The notes: a model not told the origin generated them from the sequence alone. DNA of 64,000 bases from a virus (IMGVR_UViG_3300033146_004974:1-64000), one strand, 5' to 3'; shown: positions 42,897 to 50,830, counted from the stretch's first letter. Numbers and translations: made by a program.

Positions 42897-43681
42897 TGAT
42901 TTTCAAAAAATATGAATCTTTCTTGAAAAGCAATATTCAACGCCATCACAATCGTGTATCAATGATTAAAAAAATTGATATTGCGATTGAATATGAAGAT
43001 TTTATAGATGCACAATTGCATTATGATATTGCAGTGCTTTTGCTTTCCGAAATGAGGAAAACTTGGGCACTGGATAGGATAGCAATAATTTTTTCATTTC
43101 ATAGCGAAAAAATTTTGGAAGATAGGAAAAGGGAGTTTGAGAACTTTGTTGTCAATCAGGATCAAAGGGCACAGTTAAAGAAAGTTTTGAATTATTTTGA
43201 CTTATCTAATTCTATGATATATGAAGAGAATTATATGATGAAGAAGTATTACAGAATGCGAAACGCTTTAACATTTGGTGACTATATCAATCCACAAGAT
43301 TTAGGAGGATTTGTTGGCGAAAAAAGTGTGAATAAAATCATCTCCAATCTTAACAAGCCAGCTATTTACGAGTCTGGAGATCTGTTGTTGATTAATTTCA
43401 CCAGAATGAAAAACGACAGATTTCGCAAAATCTTCGATCTTCATTATTACCAATCGAAGAATTACATCAGAAGTGGTCTCTTTTTCGTTCTGTCCGAAAC
43501 AGATATTGTTGGCCCATCAGGAAGAATGTATAGAGGATGGTTATTTACAGGCGATAGAAAATTGGATGTTCACATTGGAGAACAATTCTTAAAAAAATAC
43601 CGTTTTACTAAGAGGATGAGGAATGATATCAGGAAATTTAGAAAAGAACATGGACAATTACAATCGAAATCCTATTATTAG
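42896..43681 (+). CDS. Protein of unknown function
   Basis: The 261-residue, Lys/Arg-rich protein starts in the stop codon of the tiny membrane gene. It contains helical segments (AQLHYDIAVLLLSEMRKTWA, LKKVLNYFDLSN) and a beta-rich part (GDLLLINFTRMKNDRFRKIF, IRSGLFFVLSETDIVGPSG). No catalytic motif or family recognised. It overlaps the next gene by 59 bases. Confidence 0.65.
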   Translation: MIFKKYESFLKSNIQRHHNRVSMIKKIDIAIEYEDFIDAQLHYDIAVLLLSEMRKTWALDRIAIIFSFHSEKILEDRKREFENFVVNQDQRAQLKKVLNYFDLSNSMIYEENYMMKKYYRMRNALTFGDYINPQDLGGFVGEKSVNKIISNLNKPAIYESGDLLLINFTRMKNDRFRKIFDLHYYQSKNYIRSGLFFVLSETDIVGPSGRMYRGWLFTGDRKLDVHIGEQFLKKYRFTKRMRNDIRKFRKEHGQLQSKSYY

Positions 43682-43946
43682 AGTTCAAAAAACGGTAGAT
43701 TGGAGAAATTTTAGAAACCTTTTGGAACATGAATGGAGCGAATTTCAAGATCTTGTGGAATGGGGGGGGATGGATGTTTTCAAATGGGATTCTGAAGAGA
43801 TGGCCGATTCGATGTTGAGAATTAAACTGAAATTTGACGATTTGTACACAAATTTTGAAGCTTACTTGGAAATAGAGAAAAAAATTGAAGATAACACACC
43901 AAGAAATGAAGAAGACATTCCAGAAGTTGAACATTCAGGCGATTAA
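43623..43946 (+). CDS. Protein of unknown function
   Basis: The 107-residue product follows GAGGATGAGGA; an ATG at 43650 is an alternative start. Helical and acidic (RNLLEHEWSEFQDLVEWGG; YLEIEKKIEDNTPRNEED). Overlaps both neighbours, as typical of co-expressed small phage genes. Not recognised. Confidence 0.6.
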   Translation: MISGNLEKNMDNYNRNPIIRVQKTVDWRNFRNLLEHEWSEFQDLVEWGGMDVFKWDSEEMADSMLRIKLKFDDLYTNFEAYLEIEKKIEDNTPRNEEDIPEVEHSGD

Positions 43947-44202
43947 CGCTTCAATATTGAGTGCAGAAGAAGAGCCACAATGGATTCCTAAAAAAGAAGG
44001 AGTTCAAGAGCTTTTATGGAATTTGAAAGAAGATTGTGAAGAGACTGTGAAACTGATGCTGAACTTTTTTCATCCTTCAGTTGAAACTGATGCTGAAATT
44101 AATGATGAAACTTTTGCAGAATTGTTTATCAAACTTGAGCTGAATTTTGCAATGACAGAATTGTTGAGAAGAGAGTTTTCCATTTCGCTTTTGTTGCACT
44201 GA
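43906..44202 (+). CDS. Protein of unknown function
   Basis: The 98-residue acidic protein (EEEPQWIPKKEGVQELLWNL, ETVKLMLNFFHPSVET) begins inside the preceding gene. ATG 43906 and TTG 43885 are both possible starts and neither has a strong ribosome site. Mostly helical. Not recognised. Confidence 0.55.
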   Translation: MKKTFQKLNIQAINASILSAEEEPQWIPKKEGVQELLWNLKEDCEETVKLMLNFFHPSVETDAEINDETFAELFIKLELNFAMTELLRREFSISLLLH

Positions 44203-44210
44203 AAGAGAAA

Positions 44211-44681
44211 ATGTTGAGCAAAATAGCGCTTTTTATGTTCAAGTTAAGCTCATTTTATTCGCTTGTGGCATTGTACTCTATTGTCTCATTCGGTTTCTGC
44301 ACTCTTCAGACATCATTACTAATTGGTTTTGCAGCAGTGTGGTTGATGCTGATGAACAAAGCTTTTTACTCCTTTTTCAAGTCGTATCTTGAAGTTTTGC
44401 CATTTAGGGTTGACAAAAGCAAGACTTATCAAGTTTCTTACGATATCATTTTCCCAATGGCAGTTCTGCTTTCATTCAATATGATCACCTTTTATGGATT
44501 TTTTGCAATACCTTTTCTAATTGCAGTCATCGGTAGCAAAACTTACCCATATTCTTTTGGCAAACAAATTTATTTAGTTCGTGGGGAGAAATTGTTCTAC
44601 ATCATTTCCAAACGTCCATTGTCAAAAGTGACGCATGTGCGTTGTTTGAGCAATGTTCTATATATTGATGTAGAAAGGTGA
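44211..44681 (+). CDS. Integral membrane protein
   Basis: The 156-residue product has about four hydrophobic segments: ALFMFKLSSFYSLVALYSIV, LLIGFAAVWLMLMNKAFY, IIFPMAVLLSFNMITFYGF and IPFLIAVIG, then a soluble 45-residue C-terminus (SFGKQIYLVRGEKLFYIIS). No signal peptidase site. It precedes the small-peptide/radical SAM region by five bases and could belong to it (export or anchoring), although no transporter motif is visible. Confidence 0.7.
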   Translation: MLSKIALFMFKLSSFYSLVALYSIVSFGFCTLQTSLLIGFAAVWLMLMNKAFYSFFKSYLEVLPFRVDKSKTYQVSYDIIFPMAVLLSFNMITFYGFFAIPFLIAVIGSKTYPYSFGKQIYLVRGEKLFYIISKRPLSKVTHVRCLSNVLYIDVER

Positions 44682-44685
44682 TGCA

Positions 44686-44901
44686 ATGAAATTTTGCAAA
44701 GAATCGGAAGAAGTCAAATCGTTTGAAAATGATTTTGAAGCTTTTGTTTTATATGAAGAATGGGGTGTTGATGATTGTTGTTTCAAATGTTGTTTTATTT
44801 ATTTCGCATGTTGTTTTATTGCAGTTGATAATACGCCCGTCTTAGAGAACCAAGTGGGACCTACACATGTAAGTTACAATTTCAGCAGAAATTGGATGTG
44901 A
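44686..44901 (+). CDS. Small Cys-rich peptide, copy 1 (possible precursor peptide)
   Basis: The 71-residue product shares an acidic N-terminal part with copy 2 (ESEEVKSFENDFEAFVLYEE) and a conserved C-terminus (HVSYNFSRNWM). In between it has a unique stretch of seven Cys with aromatic residues (DDCCFKCCFIYFACCF). Constant leader with variable Cys-rich segment, in tandem and beside two radical SAM genes, is what one would expect of a RiPP precursor; it could equally be a small metal-binding protein. GGTGATGCA precedes the ATG. Confidence 0.65.
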   Translation: MKFCKESEEVKSFENDFEAFVLYEEWGVDDCCFKCCFIYFACCFIAVDNTPVLENQVGPTHVSYNFSRNWM

Positions 44902-44933
44902 TACAATAAAGTTGGCAAAAGACGAAAGTCTTC

Positions 44934-44987
44934 GAAACAGCACGAATCCTCGCCGTGTTTGACTCCTGAGCGCGGGTGTGACATTGT
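44934..44987 (+). promoter_or_regulatory. Bipartite phage promoter e
   Basis: Box GAAACAGCACGAATCC (44934-44949), 9 bp, TTGACT (44959-44964), 17 bp, CATTGT (44982-44987), then GAAGGTGC. It serves peptide copy 2. The region is one unit of a tandem duplication with promoter f. Confidence 0.7.
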
Positions 44988-45037
44988 GAAGGTGCAAGCG
45001 AAGGAATATCACAAACACGTTGTACAAGGCGTTGACA

Positions 45038-45232
45038 ATGAAATTCCGTCAAGAATCAGAAGAAGTCGAATCGTTTGAAAATGATTTCGAAACTTTTGTT
45101 ATATATGAAGAATGGGATATTGATGATTGTTATTTCGCATGTGGTCCTGCTGGAGTTGATAATACGCCCCACTTGGAGAATCAAGTGGGGCTTACACATG
45201 TAAGTTACAATTTCAGCAGAAATTGGATGTGA
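45038..45232 (+). CDS. Small peptide, copy 2 (possible precursor peptide)
   Basis: The 64-residue paralogue of copy 1 has the same acidic leader (ESEEVESFENDFETFVIYEE) and C-terminus, but a shorter middle with only two Cys (DDCYFACGPAGVDNTP). Differences between the copies in the shared parts include silent third-base changes (e.g. GATTTT/GATTTC), which supports coding. ATG 45038 is the start that aligns with copy 1. A strong 10-bp hairpin lies inside the gene's 3' part (45166-45191). Confidence 0.65.
   Translation: MKFRQESEEVESFENDFETFVIYEEWDIDDCYFACGPAGVDNTPHLENQVGLTHVSYNFSRNWM
45166..45191 (+). repeat. 10-bp perfect hairpin in peptide copy 2
   Basis: GCCCCACTTG (45166-45175) and CAAGTGGGGC (45182-45191) enclose GAGAAT; CTTAC-ACAT-GTAAG follows as a second small dyad. 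Copy 1 has only a decayed version of the first stem. Confidence 0.7.
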
Positions 45233-45264
45233 TACAACAAAGTTTGCGAAAGGTGATACATCTT

Positions 45265-45318
45265 GAAACGGCGCAAATTCGTACTGTGCTTGACTCCTAA
45301 GCGCTAGTGTGGCATTGT
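45265..45318 (+). promoter_or_regulatory. Bipartite phage promoter f
   Basis: Box GAAACGGCGCAAATTC (45265-45280), 9 bp, TTGACT (45290-45295), 17 bp, CATTGT (45313-45318), then GAAGGTGC. It is the closest copy to the consensus box (identical to h) and drives the first radical SAM gene. Confidence 0.75.
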
Positions 45319-45369
45319 GAAGGTGCGAGCACGGAATCACCACAAACACGTTGCACAAGGCGTTGACAA

Positions 45370-46164
45370 ATGTATATTCAAAACTTTGTTGTTGAAGTTA
45401 CCAGAAGATGTAACATGGTTTGCTCTCATTGCTTGCGAGGGAAAGCCCAGAATCTTGAAATGAGTCGAGAAACAGTTTCGCGTTTGTTTCGCGGAATTGA
45501 TAGTATTAGGGCTTTAACGATAACAGGTGGAGAGCCAAGCCTCGCCGTCGAAAGAATTGAATGGATCATTGATGAATTGAAAAACAATCATGTCGAACTT
45601 GGCTATTTTTATATTGCAACAAATGGTAAGAAAGTTTCTCAAGAGTTTTTGATTGCTTTGATCAAACTTTATGCACTTTCTGATGAAAAAGATATGTGCC
45701 AAGTCCTTGTTTCGACAAGCTATCATGATTTGCCCGTGAATAATGATCAATTGGAACTCCTTTCGGCATTAAATTTTGTCGAGATTCAGAAGGATGCTCC
45801 TTTCGCCTTGATCGAACAAGGATTCGCAGAAAATTTGTCCGGCAACAAAAGAGAATTAAGCCTGGAATGGTTTGAAGTTGATGAAGATAGTATAATGGAT
45901 GGATATATTTATATCAATGCAAAAGGAGATTTCATTCCATCTTGCGATATGTCTTATGACAATCAAGATTTGGTTGCCAAATTTGGCAATGTGAACGATG
46001 ATGGTTTTAATTATTTTGAGGCCATTGAACAGTTTAATGAAATACAGGAATATTCTCCCATCAATGAGGACAGTGAATATGGGATTTGCTTTAGTGAGTT
46101 GATCGATAGATTGATGGAAAAGTACAAAAACATTTGGAGTTTTAAATGTTCATCTGCTGCATGA
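45370..46164 (+). CDS. Radical SAM enzyme 1
   Basis: The 264-residue protein has a canonical radical SAM cluster motif C14-x3-C18-x2-C21 (RRCNMVCSHCLRG), the SAM-binding ALTITGGEPSL segment and a FYIATNG strand. The C-terminal part ends with IYINAKGDFIPSCDMSYDNQ and later SEYGICFSEL, and FKCSSAA, a loose Cys set that could hold a second cluster, as SPASM-type enzymes do. It would use SAM to start a radical modification, of a peptide if the neighbours are precursors. It has its own promoter f. The 5' leader is copied from the peptide unit. Confidence 0.88.
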   Translation: MYIQNFVVEVTRRCNMVCSHCLRGKAQNLEMSRETVSRLFRGIDSIRALTITGGEPSLAVERIEWIIDELKNNHVELGYFYIATNGKKVSQEFLIALIKLYALSDEKDMCQVLVSTSYHDLPVNNDQLELLSALNFVEIQKDAPFALIEQGFAENLSGNKRELSLEWFEVDEDSIMDGYIYINAKGDFIPSCDMSYDNQDLVAKFGNVNDDGFNYFEAIEQFNEIQEYSPINEDSEYGICFSELIDRLMEKYKNIWSFKCSSAA

Positions 46165-46598
46165 TTATTGTTACAATTGTAGCATGGATTTCTCAAAATG
46201 CTTTGCATGAAATGGCGCACTTTTTGGTGGCGAAATATCATTTCAATGTTAAGCTGAAAACATTCAGAATCTTTCCTCACTTTCTGGGAAAAGATGGAGA
46301 AGTCTATTATCTCCCATTCACTCTCAAAAAGCCTGAAGGTGCGCGGTTTTTATTCGCAAGGGTTGAATGGGAAGGAGGAGAGTCAGAAAGTGCCGCAAAA
46401 ATGAGACAAGTTCTTGCAGCACCGCTTGTTGCTTCATTTGCTTTAATCCTTCTGCTGCTCATTGCAGAAAGTTTGACAGGATTCAGCTTTTTTTATTCCC
46501 CATTTTATCTAACATCAGGAATCAACATCGTTTGGTGGATTTGGGGAATGAAATTTGGCTCAAAATTTTCTGATGGCAAAAGATATTTGTCATTGTGA
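46146..46598 (+). CDS. Small site-2-protease-like (M50-type) membrane peptidase
   Basis: The 150-residue membrane protein has HEMAH (H21, E22, H25) within its first hydrophobic helix (SQNALHEMAHFLVAKYHF) and a DG pair at the end (SKFSDGKRYL, D143). In M50/site-2 proteases the HExxH and a later Asp-Gly bind the zinc inside the membrane. Two more spans lie at about residues 94-110 and 115-136. It is shorter than normal family members. Between two radical SAM genes it might release or mature a modified peptide; that is inference. GGAG lies before the ATG. Confidence 0.65.
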   Translation: MFICCMIIVTIVAWISQNALHEMAHFLVAKYHFNVKLKTFRIFPHFLGKDGEVYYLPFTLKKPEGARFLFARVEWEGGESESAAKMRQVLAAPLVASFALILLLLIAESLTGFSFFYSPFYLTSGINIVWWIWGMKFGSKFSDGKRYLSL

Positions 46599-46604
46599 GG
46601 AAAA

Positions 46605-47627
46605 ATGGAAATTTTTGACAACAAAGAATTCAAGATTCTTAGGTCAGATGAGTACAACTTCGTTTTTGACAAAAAGACTGGAGTTTTCAAAAGGTGGGGA
46701 AAGACTTTTGACGATGATCCAGAAGAAGGTCTGCCAGAAATTGCCGATATTGAAATTTCAGAAGTTTGTTCTGGAGTCTCTGGAAGTGGTTTGTGTAATT
46801 TTTGTTATAAAAGCAACACAAAGTCTGGGCGGAATATGAGCCTTGAGACCTTTAAAAAGGTCTTTTCCAATCTTCCGAAAAGCGTGACTCAAATTGCTTT
46901 TGGAATTGGTGATATTGAAGGTAATCCAGAGATTTGGGATATTTTGTGGCACACCAGAAACAATGGTGTCATTCCCAATATTACAATAAATGGACAAGGG
47001 ATAACAAAAAAAATTGCGCATAAGTTGGCCAGTGTTTGCGGCGCTGTTGCAGTCTCTTTGTACAACAAAGAATTAACATTTGATGCTGTTCATAAGCTTT
47101 CTGAAGAAGGTTTAAAGCAAGTTAATATCCATTTCTTTTTGGCTGAAGAAACATATGAAAGGGCGTTAAGAACTCTTGATGATATCAAGAATGACGAAAG
47201 ATTGGCCAATTTGAATGCGCTAGTCTTTTTGTCGCTGAAGTCAAAAGGCCGTGCCAAAGGTAATTTCCATTCTCTTTCGCAAGAGAGATTCACCAATCTT
47301 GTGGAAAAATCAATGGAAAAAGGAGTTAGAATCGGTTTTGATTCATGTTCGGCATTTAAATATCTGAATGCTGTTGGATATGAAGAACCACATATTTCAT
47401 TCACAGAGCCTTGCGAAAGCACTCTTTTTTCAATGTATATAAACGTTGAAGGAAAATTTTTTCCATGTTCTTTTATGGAAGGTGAAAAAGGTTGGGAAAA
47501 AGGAATTGATTGCACAAGTGGAGAATTTTTGAAAGCAGTATGGAATCATGGGAGAACATGCAGAACAAGAAATTTAGTGAAAATTGCAAGAAAATCTTGT
47601 GTTAATTGTCACCATTTTAAAATTTGA
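46605..47627 (+). CDS. Radical SAM enzyme 2 with unusual cysteine spacing
   Basis: The 340-residue protein has VCSGVSGSGLCNFCYKSN: C55-x8-C64-x2-C67, in place of the usual C-x3-C-x2-C. The following sequence fits the radical SAM barrel (SVTQIAFGIGDIEGNPEIWD as the GGEP equivalent, GVIPNITINGQG as the next strand). The end has seven more Cys (EPCESTLFSMY, FFPCSFMEG, IDCTSGEF, RTCRTR, KSCVNCHHFKI), like a SPASM auxiliary-cluster domain. A ribosome site GAGGAAAA precedes the ATG. It is likely a peptide- or protein-modifying enzyme. Confidence 0.85.
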   Translation: MEIFDNKEFKILRSDEYNFVFDKKTGVFKRWGKTFDDDPEEGLPEIADIEISEVCSGVSGSGLCNFCYKSNTKSGRNMSLETFKKVFSNLPKSVTQIAFGIGDIEGNPEIWDILWHTRNNGVIPNITINGQGITKKIAHKLASVCGAVAVSLYNKELTFDAVHKLSEEGLKQVNIHFFLAEETYERALRTLDDIKNDERLANLNALVFLSLKSKGRAKGNFHSLSQERFTNLVEKSMEKGVRIGFDSCSAFKYLNAVGYEEPHISFTEPCESTLFSMYINVEGKFFPCSFMEGEKGWEKGIDCTSGEFLKAVWNHGRTCRTRNLVKIARKSCVNCHHFKI

Positions 47628-47637
47628 GGGAAAATAA

Positions 47638-48162
47638 GTGAAAGTTAGACACGGTTTTGTTTCAAATTCATCGTCAAGTTCGTTTCAATGCGGAGTTTGT
47701 GATGAAATTGCATCAGGTTGGGATGTCTCTTTTGAAGATTGGGGGATATATCAGTGCGGCATTTGTGAACAAACATATTGCGAACATCATGCGTTACCAT
47801 TGACGTTTGGGAATGTCCAAAGGGGAGTTGAAAAACTGATAAAAAACAGTGAAAAATCATTTTCCAATGATTTTCATGTTGACCAAGAAGTTTTGCAAAT
47901 TTTGCAGAATCATTCTGGGATGCTTGATGAACACGGACTGGATGATTTGCAAGAACTTTTCGAAGCCGGGACAAAATGGTCTGAACCAATGGTGAGAAAC
48001 TTTGTTGCAACAGTTTGTTGTCCAATGTGTTCAATGCAAAAGATGTCTCCAAGATTATATGTTAAGTACATCTTGAAACATCATTTGAAGATGACTGAAG
48101 AAGAGGTGCTGGCTTCTTTGAGAGGGAATGGTGTTACATTTGAACAACTTATGTCACCATGA
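47638..48162 (+). CDS. Cys-rich protein with SNSSSSSF N-terminal motif
   Basis: The 174-residue product starts with GTG: KVRHGFVSNSSSSSFQCGVC. I recognise K-x-R-x-GFVSNSSSSSF as an N-terminal tag that occurs in otherwise unrelated phage and bacterial proteins, of unknown role. Three Cys pairs follow (CGVC, CGICEQTYCEHH and CCPMCSMQK), likely two zinc ribbons. The rest is helical. It directly follows the radical SAM genes, so it could be their substrate; this is inference. Confidence 0.7.
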   Translation: MKVRHGFVSNSSSSSFQCGVCDEIASGWDVSFEDWGIYQCGICEQTYCEHHALPLTFGNVQRGVEKLIKNSEKSFSNDFHVDQEVLQILQNHSGMLDEHGLDDLQELFEAGTKWSEPMVRNFVATVCCPMCSMQKMSPRLYVKYILKHHLKMTEEEVLASLRGNGVTFEQLMSP

Positions 48163-48220
48163 ACTCAGGAGGAGAAGAACAGTGAACAAATTACAATAAC
48201 GTAAAAAGCTGAGGAAAAAA

Positions 48221-49474
48221 ATGAGTACATTCACATTCAAAGAAGTTTTGGCTGCAATCCCATATCTCATTGACAATCAGACTGGGAAGAAAAAGTTTGG
48301 CATCATGCTTCGTGGTCCACATGGAATTGGCAAAAGCGAATTTATTGCTCAAATTGGCCACAAATTGGGGAGAAAAGTTCTTGATGTTCGTCTTTCACAA
48401 AAAAGTGAAGGCGATTTGATGGGATTGCCAACAATTGTTGAAGGAGATGATGGTTTTTCTTCAACAAGATTCCACTCTCCAGAATGGTTTATGCAAGCCT
48501 GTCGCGAACCAGTTGTTCTTAATATGGATGAGTGGGATCGAGCAATAACAGAAGTTCGCCAAGGAGCTTTTGAAATTGGCGATTCAAGAAAGCTGGATAT
48601 GAAAGAGCTTCATCCAGATACTTTAGTTTTTACAGCGTGCAATTCTGGAACTGAATTGACTTCTGGTCAATATGATGTTAATGATCTTGATCCAGCGGAA
48701 CTTGATCGTTGGTTTGTCATTGATTTAGAACCTTCCGTTGACGACTGGTTGGCGTGGGCTTCAAAAAATGAAATTCCAGAAGTGATTTGGGATTTTCATA
48801 ATGAAAATTCAAGAACCACAAATCATCTGGAATTCAATGGGGTTTCAGAACCAAACAAGATTTACCCTTCGAGAAGAAGTTGGGCAAGATTTGCGGACGC
48901 AATCAATAATTATCTTCTTCTTGAAAAGAAAAAAAATGTTGGGGAAATGGATAAAGAAATCCTTTTCTTCCTTGGTTGCGGATTTCTGGGGGATGAGACA
49001 ACAGCAGCTTTTATTAAATACACTCAAGAGTACAAACATGGTGAAAAACCTTCCCTGGAAGACATTCTTGACCATGGGAAGTTCCACAAGTTGAAGACCT
49101 GTGAAGCAACTGATCACATTGCAATTGTGGAGAAGTTTAAGAAAAAATATCCTGTCACAAAGGGTGATACATTCATTCTTAATGGGCAACAGATTGAGAA
49201 TCTTGCGGAGTATGCAGTAAATTATTGCCCACCTGAAGTAGCAATTTTGTTGTTTAATCATGTCACTTTCCTTCCTGCAAAGGATGAAGAAATTCAAGTT
49301 TTGATGAGACGAACGAGGAGAGAAAGAGGGAGCACTCACCCAACGGGACGGTTGTTTTCAGATGCAATGAGAATTTATAATTGCAAAGTTTTTGAAAAGA
49401 GAACAGGGGAGTTGACAACATTCAAAAAGTATTTTGCTTCATTTGCTGGGAAATCTTCTCTGATCAGTTTTTAA
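48221..49474 (+). CDS. MoxR-type AAA+ ATPase
   Basis: The 417-residue protein has Walker A GIMLRGPHGIGKSEFIAQIG (about residue 32) and EGDLMGLPTI as in MoxR proteins. Walker B reads VVLNMDEWDRA and sensor 1 VFTACNSGTELTSGQYDVND, with LDPAELDRWFVIDL next. The C-terminal part, about residues 230-417, is unassigned. MoxR ATPases work as chaperones with VWA proteins to insert metals or remodel complexes; the next gene is such a partner. The start ATG 48221 follows GAGGAAAAAA. Confidence 0.88.
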   Translation: MSTFTFKEVLAAIPYLIDNQTGKKKFGIMLRGPHGIGKSEFIAQIGHKLGRKVLDVRLSQKSEGDLMGLPTIVEGDDGFSSTRFHSPEWFMQACREPVVLNMDEWDRAITEVRQGAFEIGDSRKLDMKELHPDTLVFTACNSGTELTSGQYDVNDLDPAELDRWFVIDLEPSVDDWLAWASKNEIPEVIWDFHNENSRTTNHLEFNGVSEPNKIYPSRRSWARFADAINNYLLLEKKKNVGEMDKEILFFLGCGFLGDETTAAFIKYTQEYKHGEKPSLEDILDHGKFHKLKTCEATDHIAIVEKFKKKYPVTKGDTFILNGQQIENLAEYAVNYCPPEVAILLFNHVTFLPAKDEEIQVLMRRTRRERGSTHPTGRLFSDAMRIYNCKVFEKRTGELTTFKKYFASFAGKSSLISF

Positions 49475-49475
49475 A

Positions 49476-49495
49476 CGCAATGCTTTTGCATTGCG
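49476..49495 (+). terminator. Small hairpin between MoxR and VWA genes
   Basis: A perfect 8-bp stem CGCAATGC / GCATTGCG with loop TTTT lies two bases after the MoxR stop and 19 bases before the next ATG. There is no T tract, so it is more likely an RNA-processing or stability element than a terminator. Confidence 0.45.
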
Positions 49496-49513
49496 GAATT
49501 GGGGTGGTGAAAA

Positions 49514-50830
49514 ATGTCTCTTTTTGAAAAAGAAGTCGTCAGATTATTATACGAAGAACCGTTTTTTGCAGCTTTGTCAATGAGGATTAATAAACGTGCG
49601 ATAAAAGGTGGGCATATTGCAGGAGTGGGGATTGTCAATGGACGTTTGGAAATGGTTTATAATGAAGAAATGTTTTTCAGTCTCGATGCTGAAACGCGTC
49701 TTGGGCTTTTAAAACATGAAATGTATCACATTGTTTTGGCGCATTTAACGGAAAGGCTACTGTACTCAGACGAATCAAAAGAGATGCAAGAAATTTATGC
49801 AGTTGTTGCTAACATCGCTAAAGATTTAGCAATTAATACGCATATCCCCTCATTGAGCGGTGTTAAAAAGGTGCTTGTTAAAGGTGAAATGCAGGAAATT
49901 TATTTTTGTATTCCAGGTGGTAAGGGATATGAAAAATATCCTCCGAATTTGACTTCTGAAGCATATTACGACATGCTTAAAAAAGATGAGGAATTCCTCG
50001 CGACATTCAAATGTTCAGTTTGTAAAAAGAAGATTCCATTTAATGAAAAAGACGAGCTGAAAGATGATTATTGCAAAGGTTGCAAAGGTTACGGCGGGGT
50101 TTTGGGAGAAAGTGGTCCAGAACATGGGAATCACGATAAGCATGAAGGATTTGGAGAATCGAAAGTCAATGATGCGATTCTTAAGGATGTTCTAAACAAG
50201 GCTTACAAAGATGGATTGCGCAAAGGTTTTGGGTCTTTGTCGCATGAATATCAGGAGCTTTTGAAAAATTATTTTTCAAACTATGTTGATTGGAAGATGC
50301 TTTTTAGAAGATTTGTAAAATTTTCCATCAGAAATGGAAAAAAATCATCTTTGATGAAGTTGAACAAACGATATCCTTATATGTTTGCAGGAAAGAAATA
50401 TAACAGAACTGCCAACATTGCGGTGTCAATTGACGAAAGCGGCTCTGTTAGCAATGAAATGCTTGAAGTGTTCATAGCAGAGCTGAACTCTCTTTCGAGA
50501 ATGGTGGAATTTACTGTTATCCCTTTTGACACAAAGATAAACAAAAAAAATATCTTTGTGTGGAAAAAGGGGAGCAAATTAGATTTTATTCGTCGCCAAG
50601 CTGGCGGAACCGACTTCGATGCACCGACAAACTGGGTGAATGAGAATAAATCTCCAAATGGTTCTAAATTTGATGGTCACATTATTCTAACAGATTTAGA
50701 AGCTCCTCAACCTGGCCCAAGTCGTTGTAAAAGAATGTGGATTACAACTGAATCATGCAGTAATAGCTATTTCGATCCAAAAAGCATTGGAGAAGTTGTT
50801 ACTTATATCCCGGATGAACAACTAAGATAA
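49514..50830 (+). CDS. VWA-domain protein with putative metallopeptidase domain
   Basis: The 438-residue protein joins an N-terminal metallopeptidase-like domain (LGLLKHEMYHIVLAHL; H68-E69-H72) to a C-terminal von Willebrand A domain with the MIDAS motif AVSIDESGSVSNEM (D-x-S-x-S) and later GGTDFDAP and IILTDLEAPQP. Between them lie two CxxC zinc-ribbon pairs (FKCSVCKKK; DYCKGCKGYG). This domain order (DUF2201-type) is known as the partner of MoxR ATPases. Whether the peptidase is active in phage biology is not known. Confidence 0.85.
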   Translation: MSLFEKEVVRLLYEEPFFAALSMRINKRAIKGGHIAGVGIVNGRLEMVYNEEMFFSLDAETRLGLLKHEMYHIVLAHLTERLLYSDESKEMQEIYAVVANIAKDLAINTHIPSLSGVKKVLVKGEMQEIYFCIPGGKGYEKYPPNLTSEAYYDMLKKDEEFLATFKCSVCKKKIPFNEKDELKDDYCKGCKGYGGVLGESGPEHGNHDKHEGFGESKVNDAILKDVLNKAYKDGLRKGFGSLSHEYQELLKNYFSNYVDWKMLFRRFVKFSIRNGKKSSLMKLNKRYPYMFAGKKYNRTANIAVSIDESGSVSNEMLEVFIAELNSLSRMVEFTVIPFDTKINKKNIFVWKKGSKLDFIRRQAGGTDFDAPTNWVNENKSPNGSKFDGHIILTDLEAPQPGPSRCKRMWITTESCSNSYFDPKSIGEVVTYIPDEQLR

